Below, piece after piece: positions 32,706 to 39,695 of a DNA stretch of 64,000 bases (positions within the stretch are counted from its first letter, which is position 1; each line of letters starts with the position of its first letter). This DNA comes from Noviluteimonas sp052115395 (GTDB taxonomy: Bacteria > Pseudomonadota > Gammaproteobacteria > Xanthomonadales > Xanthomonadaceae), in the NCBI GenBank assembly GCA_052115395.1, contig JBFRGO010000001.1, one strand, 5' to 3'. The translations under genes and the position numbers were made by a program. A model generated the notes under the pieces. The model saw only the letters and a program-made list of their open reading frames with translations. It had not been told where the DNA came from and did not search any database.

Positions 32706-34205
32706 TCAAGAACTGCTTGTCCTGAGGGCGAACTCCACCTCGCGCCGGACAGGGTCGGGCAGCCCCTTGCCGTCCAACGTCTGGGCGATGCGTGCGCGCA
32801 TCTCCGCGGTGAGCGGTGCGTGTCCTTGATTGAGCGCTGCGACGCGGTCGCGCAGCGCGGGCTGGATCGACGGAGAGGCCTCCTGCGCCAACCAGGAGAG
32901 CAGCAACGCAACGCTTTCCCACTTCCCCGCAAGATCGGCATTCGCCACCACGCGCGCCCGTGCAGGGCCGTCTGCTTGCGCGAAGCAGGCGTCGATGGTG
33001 GACGGTTCGACGTGCAGGCTGACTTTTCGTGCCAGCCGGAACGCCATGCGGGCGACGCGCGGCGAAGGGTCGGCAAACGAGTTCAGTAACCGCGGTCCGA
33101 CTTCGTCGCGGTCAACGCGCGCCAACGCCACGAGCGCGTGGGCGCGGACGCTACCGCGCGGATGCGACGTAGCGCGGCGGAAGCGTTCGCGATCATCCGG
33201 CAGAGCCAAGTCCGCAAGGGCGGCGATGCCGATGGCGCGCGCGGGTTCATTGTTGGCGTCGGCGGCTGTCCGCCATCGCGCGATTGCATCCACCTTTCCG
33301 CGTAACAAGAACGATGCCGCTAACCGCACAGTCTGCGCGCGGTCGAACAACGCCGGTTCAATGTCAGGAATCGCGGCGTCGCCGTCCCGAAGCGCGCGCA
33401 AGCGCAGCGATTCGGCGCGCACCGATGCCTGCGGATGGCGCGCGGCCGCGTCGGCGAGGTCTCGCCATGCTGCGACGGTCCGCGCCCGTTCAAGCGCCCA
33501 GTGTGCGATGACAGGGTGCGGGTCATGCACGGCATCCAGCAAGCGCGTGTCGATGACGTCGGCATCCGCGCGCGCCATGAGATCCCACGCGAACCTGCGA
33601 ATGGCGTGCGATGGGTTGCGCGCGGCGTTCCATCGGTCACCGGCGCTGCGGAAGTCGAGCAGCTTGGTTTCGATAGCCTGCCACGCACCTTCGCCGAACC
33701 GCTGCCGCGCGCGAAGCGCGAACACCAAGTCCAAGCGTTCGAAGACGAAGCGCGCATCCACCGACTTGAAGATCTCGGCAAGCAGGGTCAGCGCGGCCGC
33801 GCGTACCTGCGGGACGTGGTCGTCGGCGCGCAGCAATGCCAACGAAAGTGCGGCGGCCACCGCATCGGCCGGCATCGCCTGCAACGCAGCTTCCCGCACG
33901 AATCCGTTACCGTCGCAACCTGCAACGAACAAGGCGAGCGGCACGTCTTCCGCCTGCGAAAGCGACGCGACCGCTGCGCGCGCATCGCTCCTGTTGTGGC
34001 CAATGCTGCCGTCCCACATCGCGCGGAGGATCGAGTCAAGAAGGGTGAGGCGCTTAGCGTCGAGGCGCGTGGCCGCAACGTATGCCTCGGTCGGGACTTC
34101 GTAACCGAAGATGCCGTGTAGCGCTTTACCGAGTTTCGTCATGGGCCACATGACGGGCGCAGGCGTGCCGTGACCGGGCAGCCATCGCGACAGGAAGTCA
34201 CGCAT
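32706..34205 (-). CDS. HEAT-repeat protein
   Basis: 499-aa soluble protein of stacked helical hairpins throughout, for instance VREAALQAMPADAVAAALSLAL, PQVRAAALTLLAEI, HPVIAHWALERARTV, GSVRAHALVALARV and PRVARMAFRLARKV. These HEAT/armadillo-like repeats give a curved protein- or nucleic-acid-binding scaffold. No catalytic domain, signal peptide or membrane segment is visible. Such scaffolds recur as accessory genes in islands and in some defence systems. The start at ATG 34205 lies 131 bp from the divergent HEPN-motif gene, so the two may share a control region. Ligand unknown. Confidence 0.75.
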   Translation of the reverse strand: MRDFLSRWLPGHGTPAPVMWPMTKLGKALHGIFGYEVPTEAYVAATRLDAKRLTLLDSILRAMWDGSIGHNRSDARAAVASLSQAEDVPLALFVAGCDGNGFVREAALQAMPADAVAAALSLALLRADDHVPQVRAAALTLLAEIFKSVDARFVFERLDLVFALRARQRFGEGAWQAIETKLLDFRSAGDRWNAARNPSHAIRRFAWDLMARADADVIDTRLLDAVHDPHPVIAHWALERARTVAAWRDLADAAARHPQASVRAESLRLRALRDGDAAIPDIEPALFDRAQTVRLAASFLLRGKVDAIARWRTAADANNEPARAIGIAALADLALPDDRERFRRATSHPRGSVRAHALVALARVDRDEVGPRLLNSFADPSPRVARMAFRLARKVSLHVEPSTIDACFAQADGPARARVVANADLAGKWESVALLLSWLAQEASPSIQPALRDRVAALNQGHAPLTAEMRARIAQTLDGKGLPDPVRREVEFALRTSSS

Positions 34206-34336
34206 GGGCGAGGTGTTCCAAGGATATAAGGCGGGACGATAGCATCGGCGGCGGCTGAACGAAGCGCGCGCCCGGGCGTCGACTCGGCCGGTGCAGTAGC
34301 GGGGGTATCCTTCTTCGGTCCGATGGGGAGGCCGAC

Positions 34337-34873
34337 ATGAAAGACCCGTTTAACAAGAATGCCCGCACGATGGACATGCTCGGGCATTTTCAAATGATTG
34401 AGTTCTCGTTGAAGGTCTACATCGGCTACTCGTTCGCGATCATCAAGGACCGGATGGAGGGCGAACTGCCGTTCAAGTATGACTTTGACCTGGTCGAGGG
34501 CCTAGCCCTCGGAAAGCTTATCGGTCAGTTCGCGCGCCTCAACGACAACACGCTTCTCCATGCGAAGCTCCGCGCGTTGAAGGATGTTCGCGATGAACTC
34601 GCGCACCGGGAATTGCTTTACCAGTTCTACGTCATGGAGGAGATCTACAAGATCGATCCGCTGGAACGTCACAAGACGTTGAAGAAGACCGAAGCGGACA
34701 TTGCCGAATGCATGGACCTTCTGGCCGAGGAGTTGAAGCCGGTGGTCGCAATGAGGCGCGCGCTTCTGGCGAAAGAAGGTGCCGCGTCACCGCCGGCGCA
34801 GTCGAAGAAAAAGGAGCGGTCCGACAAGGCCGGCGCGCCCGCCAAACGCCGGGGCGAAGTCGGCCGCGGATGA
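34337..34873 (+). CDS. HEPN-motif protein, candidate RNase/defence effector
   Basis: 178-aa helical protein beginning MKDPFNKNARTMDMLGHFQMIEFSLKVYIGYSFA. Residues 83-91 read DVRDELAHR, giving R85-x4-H90, the catalytic signature of HEPN ribonucleases. A Lys/Arg-rich tail (about 155-178) could bind RNA. HEPN proteins are common in abortive-infection and toxin-antitoxin systems; an antitoxin (usually MNT-type) is not visible next to it. GGGGAGG (34325-34331) lies five bases before the ATG. Divergent from the HEAT-repeat gene. The HEPN call rests on this motif and helical content, so it is provisional. Confidence 0.55.
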   Translation: MKDPFNKNARTMDMLGHFQMIEFSLKVYIGYSFAIIKDRMEGELPFKYDFDLVEGLALGKLIGQFARLNDNTLLHAKLRALKDVRDELAHRELLYQFYVMEEIYKIDPLERHKTLKKTEADIAECMDLLAEELKPVVAMRRALLAKEGAASPPAQSKKKERSDKAGAPAKRRGEVGRG

Positions 34874-34898
34874 AGCGCGCGCGTTGCGCGCGCGACCG

Positions 34899-35342
34899 TC
34901 AACCCTTCGACCCGTTGAGCGGCGTGAGGTTGTCGCGGGCGTCGAACAGTTGCCGCCAATCATGACGACCGCGTTCCGGTGGGTCGTACGCTGTTCCGTC
35001 ATCGCGTGTGCTACCCACCGACAGTAAACCTGCACGCCGCGGGCTTTGTCGCGAATGCGGCAACAGTCGAAGCGCGCGGCGCGCGGATTGGCACATGGCG
35101 ATGCAAGCCCGCCAATGCGTCGATGCGTCGCGGCTGCGGTTGGTGAGCATGATGGCGTGGGCCCGGTCGGTCTCATGGATCAGGCGACACAGGTCGATCA
35201 TCGCGCCCACATCGGACTGCGCGAAGTGACCGATTGGCACACTGGAAAATTCGCGATTCCATATCGCCCGCAGGTCTGCCGGCAGGTCGGCGGGTGGTGC
35301 GACGCGGTTCGGGTGTATTGGCTCGGAGCGTTTGCGGCTCAT
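34899..35342 (-). CDS. Phage terminase small-subunit-like protein (P27-like)
   Basis: 147-aa protein. MSRKRSEPIHPNRVAPPADLPADLRAIWNREF resembles the start of P27 small terminases (proline-rich leader, then a helix with a conserved Trp), and FAQSDVGAMIDLCRLIHE matches the "D..al..yc" helix; a later HWRACIAMCQSARRALRLL agrees with the conserved third helix, ending in a typical lP.sR-like segment. P27 proteins recognise phage DNA for packaging. No large subunit is encoded in the element, so any packaging would rely on another phage. Last gene of the minus-strand block. Family assignment is moderate. Confidence 0.5.
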   Translation of the reverse strand: MSRKRSEPIHPNRVAPPADLPADLRAIWNREFSSVPIGHFAQSDVGAMIDLCRLIHETDRAHAIMLTNRSRDASTHWRACIAMCQSARRALRLLPHSRQSPRRAGLLSVGSTRDDGTAYDPPERGRHDWRQLFDARDNLTPLNGSKG

Positions 35343-35496
35343 ATCGATTCTGGGTTTCCGAGTTCGTGGCCATTTATTCTTTCGGCGGGTGGGCGTCCGG
35401 TTGCGCCGCAATCGCAGAATTTCATTAGATCCCCCCCCGGCTGTTTCGCCCCGTCGTCGACGGCGCGGCCGTGGTCAAGTTGTTAGCGTTGACGGC

Positions 35497-36081
35497 CTAC
35501 GGCACGCCTTCGCGGACCATTGCTTGAAGCTTGGCCAGCTTGGCCAGCTTGGCCAGCGTGGCTGCCCGTTCGACGTCGCTGTTGGCTGACCCCGACCCGT
35601 TTGTCTGCGCCGGAGCGAGGTCCGCGTCCTGGTTGGCGTCCAGACAAACAGAAACATTTTTAGAAATAGGATCAAAAGCAGAATCAGAAACCGGCGACCT
35701 TGGCGTGTCCTGCGTTTGTGCAGGGTTGGTCCTTGGCGTGTCCTTGGCCAATCCTTCCGCTGGATGAGGCGGTGTGGTGCTGGCTGCTTCGCGGGGATGT
35801 GGGCGTTGATACTTTGCAAAAGTAGGCATCCAGAAGTATTTACGACCCTCCACCTCGTAGCGGTGGATGTAACCCACGTCGGCTAACACGTCGAGGTCAG
35901 GTCGCAGGTCGTCGTCATCAAACGGGAACAGGTCGATTCGGATGCGTTCCGGACAGTCCTCCATCCGGCCCTCGCGGTCCGCCATCGTCGGCAAGCCGAC
36001 CACAAGCAGGCGCTGGCGCGGGCTGAGCTTCGCAAGCACCACGTCGCGGAATATTTCGGGATTGACCAGGCGGGACTTCAT
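35497..36081 (-). CDS. Phage replication-like protein with (LAK)3 tail
   Basis: 194-aa protein; the first 95 residues read VNPEIFRDVVLAKLSPRQRLLVVGLPTMADREGRMEDCPERIRIDLFPFDDDDL..., the pattern of prophage replication/DnaT-like winged-helix proteins, ending KYFWMPTFAKYQRPHPRE. The C-terminal half is low complexity and ends with three exact copies of Leu-Ala-Lys coded by a 9-bp tandem repeat. ATG 36081 is chosen because homologues begin at the equivalent Met, with GGGGTGA upstream; GTG 36090 (overlapping the alpA-like stop) is an alternative. Probably loads or initiates replication of the excised element. Confidence 0.6.
   Translation of the reverse strand: MKSRLVNPEIFRDVVLAKLSPRQRLLVVGLPTMADREGRMEDCPERIRIDLFPFDDDDLRPDLDVLADVGYIHRYEVEGRKYFWMPTFAKYQRPHPREAASTTPPHPAEGLAKDTPRTNPAQTQDTPRSPVSDSAFDPISKNVSVCLDANQDADLAPAQTNGSGSANSDVERAATLAKLAKLAKLQAMVREGVP
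35531..35557. repeat. Triplicated 9-bp repeat (TTGGCCAGC)
   Basis: Three perfect tandem copies of TTGGCCAGC in the 3' part of the replication-like gene; in frame they code for LAK three times, so copy-number change would not break the gene. Confidence 0.9.
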
Positions 36082-36086
36082 GTCCG

Positions 36087-36350
36087 TCACCCCGCCGACG
36101 CGCGGTCGCGTTGATCCACCGCGCGCGCCGTGGACGGCTCATCCGCATCGGGTGGCTCGCCGATCAAGTTGAGGTCGCGCCCGCGCCACGCAGTCAGCTT
36201 TCCACCGAACTTGACACCCTTTGGAAAGCGGCCCGACGCGACGCCCTGGTACCACGTGCTTCGCCTGATCGGGAAAGGTCCGTGACACGCGTTTCGCGCG
36301 TCGTCGATGATCTCGGGCAAGCGGTAGAAGCGGTGCGGTTCGAACAGCAT
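36087..36350 (-). CDS. AlpA-like phage regulator / excisionase
   Basis: 87-aa protein with the AlpA/MerR-like DNA-binding fold: MLFEPHRFYRLPEIIDDARNACHGPFPIRRSTWYQGVASGRFPKGVKFGGKLTAWRGRDL, i.e. a helix-turn-helix followed by the FP.pv.lg...W..sdi pattern. AlpA-type proteins regulate integrase expression and promote excision in P4-like elements. In transcription order it follows the 156-aa gene; its stop overlaps the GTG alternative start of the replication-like gene. Confidence 0.75.
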   Translation of the reverse strand: MLFEPHRFYRLPEIIDDARNACHGPFPIRRSTWYQGVASGRFPKGVKFGGKLTAWRGRDLNLIGEPPDADEPSTARAVDQRDRASAG

Positions 36351-36479
36351 TGTCGGTCTCCGAAGGACCGGCGCGCGACGTGCGCAGCGGTCCGTTTCGC
36401 TCCGCGCGGGTCCGCGGAAGTCCGGGCAAGGCTTGTCGATTCAGTGTTCCGATTCCAGCGATTCGGGACAGTAGGGGGG

Positions 36480-36950
36480 TCAGTCCTGCGGATAGTCTTC
36501 GCGCAGGATCCGCCGCACGTATGACGGATCGGTGCCGGTTTCTTTCGCGACCTTCGCGGCCGTGCCGGGCTCGTGCAGGTCGCCCGGGTGCACCTCGTTC
36601 AATGCGGTCTTGATCTTCGCGCGCGCGGCCGCGGGGTAGGGATGCTTGGCAGGTCCTTTCCGCCCGTGACCCTGCGCCGCCTCGTGCAGGAGATCGTGTT
36701 CCACGTGCAGCAACGCCAACATGTGTTCGCGAACGAGGTCCCATAGACCGGGCTGGACGGTGAAGCCCCGCAGCGTCGCATTCGTGCGAAGTCGCGATAG
36801 CTCTGCCATAACGACTCCTTCTAGCGGGTCAGAGGGCGGCCAGTCGATGGAGACGTTGGTCATCGTTCCCGGCTCAACCCTCGGGCAATCGTCTGCGACG
36901 CGCACGCGATAGCCGGCCGCCGTGAGCGGGTCTCTGCGCTTCTTAGTCAC
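36480..36950 (-). CDS. Unknown 156-aa protein, coupled to integrase
   Basis: 156-aa protein whose GTG start overlaps the integrase stop by 8 bp, so they are probably co-translated. The C-terminal 35 residues (AAKVAKETGTDPSYVRRILRED) look like a helix-turn-helix of the kind found in small phage repressors or in recombination-directionality factors. The central part is helical (LWDLVREHMLALLHVEHDLLHEAAQ). No known family recognised. A DNA-binding control protein of the element is a fair inference. The gap to the AlpA-like gene (36351-36479) has no visible feature. Confidence 0.6.
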   Translation of the reverse strand: MTKKRRDPLTAAGYRVRVADDCPRVEPGTMTNVSIDWPPSDPLEGVVMAELSRLRTNATLRGFTVQPGLWDLVREHMLALLHVEHDLLHEAAQGHGRKGPAKHPYPAAARAKIKTALNEVHPGDLHEPGTAAKVAKETGTDPSYVRRILREDYPQD

Positions 36951-38178
36951 GCGCCCGCGCCTTCGTTGGCGTGTCGACGAACGTCGACCACGCGGTCATG
37001 AGCTGCCGACGCTTGTCCAATGCGGTCTTGCGGCGATATGCCGCGGCGACCTTGTCCTTCAACTTGTGCGCGAGCGCGAGTTCGGCGAGATTCTCGTCAA
37101 AGTCCGTGCAGTCGCCGACCCAGTCGCGGAACGTCGACCGATAGCCGTGCACGGTCAGGTCGGCGTAAGCCGGGTCAAGGTCTTGAAGGCAGTTCAACAC
37201 CGCATCCGTCGACATGGTCGGATTCTTCCGGCCACCGCCGGGGAACACGTACACGTCGGACAACTTCGGTAGCGACTCGATCAACTCCATCAGTGCCGGA
37301 AACAACGGCACCTCGTGATCCCGACGCTGCGACTTCGGGCCCTTCATGCGATGCGCGGGTATCGTCCAGACGCCCGCCTTGAAATCGAACTCGTCCCAAC
37401 GTGCGCCAACGACTTCGCCGGCGCGAAGGGCGGTCAAGATCGTCATGCGCAACGCGCGGGCTGCCTGCGAATCCTTCGCTATGATCTTCGACATGCATTC
37501 GGGCATGTCGGCGTAGGGCAGGGCCTCGCGATGTTCGACCTGCTTGATCGCGCCCGGCTTGGCGAGAAGGTTTTGGAGGTGACCGCGCCAGCGGGCGGGG
37601 TTGTCGCCATAGCGATATTTTTTCGCCGTGGCCCAGTCGATCACCGCTTCAATGCGCTGACGAACGCGCGACGCGGTTTCCGTCTTCGTCGTCCATATCG
37701 CTTCCAGCGCCGCCAGCACGTCGTCCGTGGTGATTGCGGCCACGTCCATGCCGATCAACCGCGAAGCGTGCGTCGTGACGCTATTCAGCCACTGGGCTTT
37801 GTGCTTTTCGTTCTTCCAGGCATCGGCCCGGCTGGCGATGTACTGCTCCAAACACCAACCGAAGGTGCGGCGTTGTGCCGCGGCTTCGGCTGCGCGGGCC
37901 CGCGCGCGCTGTTCACGGTCAATGGGGTCGATTCCGCGGGAGAGCAGCTTTCGACAGGCCTCAGCCTTGCGCCGGGCTTCCGCCAGCGACACGACCGACA
38001 ACGCGCCCAACCCCTTGTCGCGGTGTTTGCCACTGGTGCGGGATCGATAGCGGAACACCCACGAACGCGCGCCAGAGTCGCTGACGAACGCGTACAGCCC
38101 GCCGCCGTCATTGAAGCGGCCTGGTCGGGTGAGCGTCCGCAGCGCGCGGTCCGTCAATCGGTTGGTCAAACGGGTCAT
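36943..38178 (-). CDS. P4-type tyrosine integrase
   Basis: 411-aa integrase: N-terminal arm-binding region (DUF4102-like, about 1-95, including FNDGGGLYAFVSDSGARSWVFRYRS), core-binding domain, then the catalytic domain with R252 (TALRAGEVVGARW), H344-x-x-R347 (VHGYRSTFRDW), H371 and nucleophile Y381 (AAAYRR). All residues required for strand exchange are present, so it looks active. The promoter side faces attR (38351-38365). Enzymes of this type recombine at tRNA 3' ends, in agreement with the tRNA-Ser repeat. Confidence 0.92.
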   Translation of the reverse strand: MTRLTNRLTDRALRTLTRPGRFNDGGGLYAFVSDSGARSWVFRYRSRTSGKHRDKGLGALSVVSLAEARRKAEACRKLLSRGIDPIDREQRARARAAEAAAQRRTFGWCLEQYIASRADAWKNEKHKAQWLNSVTTHASRLIGMDVAAITTDDVLAALEAIWTTKTETASRVRQRIEAVIDWATAKKYRYGDNPARWRGHLQNLLAKPGAIKQVEHREALPYADMPECMSKIIAKDSQAARALRMTILTALRAGEVVGARWDEFDFKAGVWTIPAHRMKGPKSQRRDHEVPLFPALMELIESLPKLSDVYVFPGGGRKNPTMSTDAVLNCLQDLDPAYADLTVHGYRSTFRDWVGDCTDFDENLAELALAHKLKDKVAAAYRRKTALDKRRQLMTAWSTFVDTPTKARARD

Positions 38179-38202
38179 GGAAAGGATCGGGGGCGGAGCT
38201 GC

Positions 38203-38221
38203 TCCCTACCTCGTTCCCTAC
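38203..38221 (+). repeat. Right copy of the 19-bp imperfect direct repeat
   Basis: TCCCTACCTCGTTCCCTAC; 16 of 19 bases equal to 31567-31585 and in the same orientation, between the integrase start and attR. Candidate arm-type integrase site; it may also influence the integrase promoter. Confidence 0.5.
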
Positions 38222-38350
38222 ATCAGCACCGGATTGAGCCGGACTATACCGGACAGGCGCGGACGTGTTCGGACCCTTGATTGTCGGACTTTCAGGAACT
38301 TTCCGGACGCCTCGGACGATGGCAGACTTCGGCGGAAGAAAAACGGCGGT

Positions 38351-38365
38351 CACTCCCTCCGCCAA
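38351..38365 (+). repeat. attR: 15-bp direct repeat
   Basis: Identical to the tRNA-Ser 3' end at 31497-31511. It lies 22 bp before the LOG-family gene. In the uninterrupted chromosome that gene would follow the tRNA directly. Confidence 0.9.
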
Positions 38366-38387
38366 CCGCGCGCAATCCCGGAGACCG

Positions 38388-38933
38388 ATGCCACATTCGC
38401 ACCGACGCCCCCAGGTCTGCGTGCTCGGAAGCGCCGAGCCCGGATCGGACGCATACGCGCTGGCGAGCGAAGCAGGCGAACTGCTCGCGCGACTGGGCAT
38501 CACCCTGGTCAGCGGTTGCGGCAGCCCCGCGACACGGGTCGCGGCCGAGCGCGCCATCCAGGCGGGCGGACTGGTCGTCAGCATCATTCCGCCCGATGAA
38601 ATGCCTGCACCGGACTGGCCCGCCACCGTCGTGATCCCTTGCGGCATGGGCGACGCGCGCAATTTGCTGATGGCGCTGTCGGGCGATGCGTGCATCGTGG
38701 TCGGTGGACGCGCGGGCACGATTTCCGAGGTTTGCCTTGCGTGGCTGCACAAGCGTCCGCTCTTGCCGCTCCAGGGGTGTGGCGGTTGGTCCGATACGTT
38801 GGAGGCGAATCCGCCGGACGAACGACAAAACGCGCCGATCTTGCCTTGGAATTCAATCGCGCAGTTGGAAATGCGCCTTCGCGCGCTCGGGTTGGTTGGC
38901 CAGGCAACCGATCCGGTGGCTACGATCGCCTGA
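38388..38933 (+). CDS. LOG-family-like protein (TIGR00725 type)
   Basis: 181-aa Rossmann-like protein. VCVLGSAEPGSDAYALASEAGELLARLGITLVSG opens the nucleotide-binding fold, and VVGGRAGTISEV (residues about 101-112) is a version of the GGxGTxxE motif of LOG/lysine-decarboxylase-like phosphoribohydrolases. TIGR00725 members bind nucleotides but most are uncharacterised. The first gene outside the island, beginning 22 bp after attR, so its expression may have been altered by the insertion. Start ATG 38388 follows GGAGACC. Confidence 0.7.
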   Translation: MPHSHRRPQVCVLGSAEPGSDAYALASEAGELLARLGITLVSGCGSPATRVAAERAIQAGGLVVSIIPPDEMPAPDWPATVVIPCGMGDARNLLMALSGDACIVVGGRAGTISEVCLAWLHKRPLLPLQGCGGWSDTLEANPPDERQNAPILPWNSIAQLEMRLRALGLVGQATDPVATIA

Positions 38934-38993
38934 CACAACTTCGGCGACGGGGCGCGCTACCATCCGCGCCTGGTTCCGCTCCCCCCGGACTGC

Positions 38994-39695
38994 ATGACCG
39001 CATTCAACATGGCCTACGGCGATCTGCGGATCGTCGTCGTCGAGGACGACGACACGCTTCGCGACGACGTGCTCGTGCCACGCATGCGTGCCTACGGCTT
39101 CGCGCTGGTGCCCATGCGCACCGCCGCCGAGTTGGACGCCAGCTTGCTCCAGGCGCCGCCGCAAATCGTGTTGCTCGATGTCGGATTGCCCGACGCCGAT
39201 GGCTTCACGCTCGCACGTTCCTTGCGCGAGCGTTGGCCCGCCATGGGCATCGTGATGCTGACCGGGCGCGGCGAAACCGAGGATCGCATCCGCGGGCTCA
39301 CCGAGGGCGCGGATGCCTATCTGTCCAAACCCATCGATCTGGGATTGCTTGCGGCGACCCTGCACAGCGTCGCGCGGCGCGTCCAGCCATCGCGCGTTGC
39401 GGCGCACGCGCCGTCATGGCGCCTGGAGTCGGAGGGTTGGTGCCTGGTGAGCCCGGCCAACGCGAGCATCGCGCTGAGCAAGACCGAACGCCGTCTGTTG
39501 CGGCCCTTGATGTCCCGGCCCGGCCGCATGATGACGCGCGAGGCGATCATCGCGGAGCTCGCGCCCGACGCGCACGACTTCGATCCGCATCGCCTGGATT
39601 CACTGATCCATCGGCTGCGCCGCAAAGTGATGAAGACCTCGGGCGAAACCTTCCCGCTGATCTGCGTGCACGGCGAGGGTTACGTCGTCGGCTGA
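38994..39695 (+). CDS. OmpR-type response regulator
   Basis: 233-aa two-component regulator. Receiver domain with acidic pocket VVEDDD, phosphoacceptor D62 (LLDVGLPDADG), T90 and K112 (SKP); C-terminal winged helix of the OmpR group (about 145-230: ALSKTERRLLRPLMSRPGRMMTREAIIAELA and the DPHRLDSLIHRLRRKV recognition helix). Its 3' end overlaps the histidine kinase gene by 16 bp on the opposite strand, an uncommon convergent layout. Partner kinase and target (perhaps the adhesin/protease pair) are inferred from position only. Confidence 0.88.
   Translation: MTAFNMAYGDLRIVVVEDDDTLRDDVLVPRMRAYGFALVPMRTAAELDASLLQAPPQIVLLDVGLPDADGFTLARSLRERWPAMGIVMLTGRGETEDRIRGLTEGADAYLSKPIDLGLLAATLHSVARRVQPSRVAAHAPSWRLESEGWCLVSPANASIALSKTERRLLRPLMSRPGRMMTREAIIAELAPDAHDFDPHRLDSLIHRLRRKVMKTSGETFPLICVHGEGYVVG

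Larger units (their letters stand above)
31497..38365. mobile_element. 6.9-kb integrative element in tRNA-Ser (phage-satellite-like island)
   Basis: Bounded by perfect 15-bp direct repeats (31497-31511 and 38351-38365), the left one being the tRNA-Ser(UGA) 3' end. Contents: two small orphan genes bracketed by palindromes, a HEAT-repeat gene (minus), a HEPN-motif gene (plus), then a minus-strand block in transcription order integrase, 156-aa protein, AlpA-like regulator, replication-like protein and terminase small-subunit-like protein. No capsid, tail, lysis or large terminase gene is present. The layout resembles phage-inducible chromosomal islands. The left end is visibly richer in A/T than the surrounding genome. 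Mobility, helper phage and activity are not shown by the sequence. Confidence 0.85.

Noticed and set aside
35431..35438. Run of eight C as a phase-variation site
   Set aside because: It is located in a non-coding gap, with no start codon or promoter element identifiable near it.
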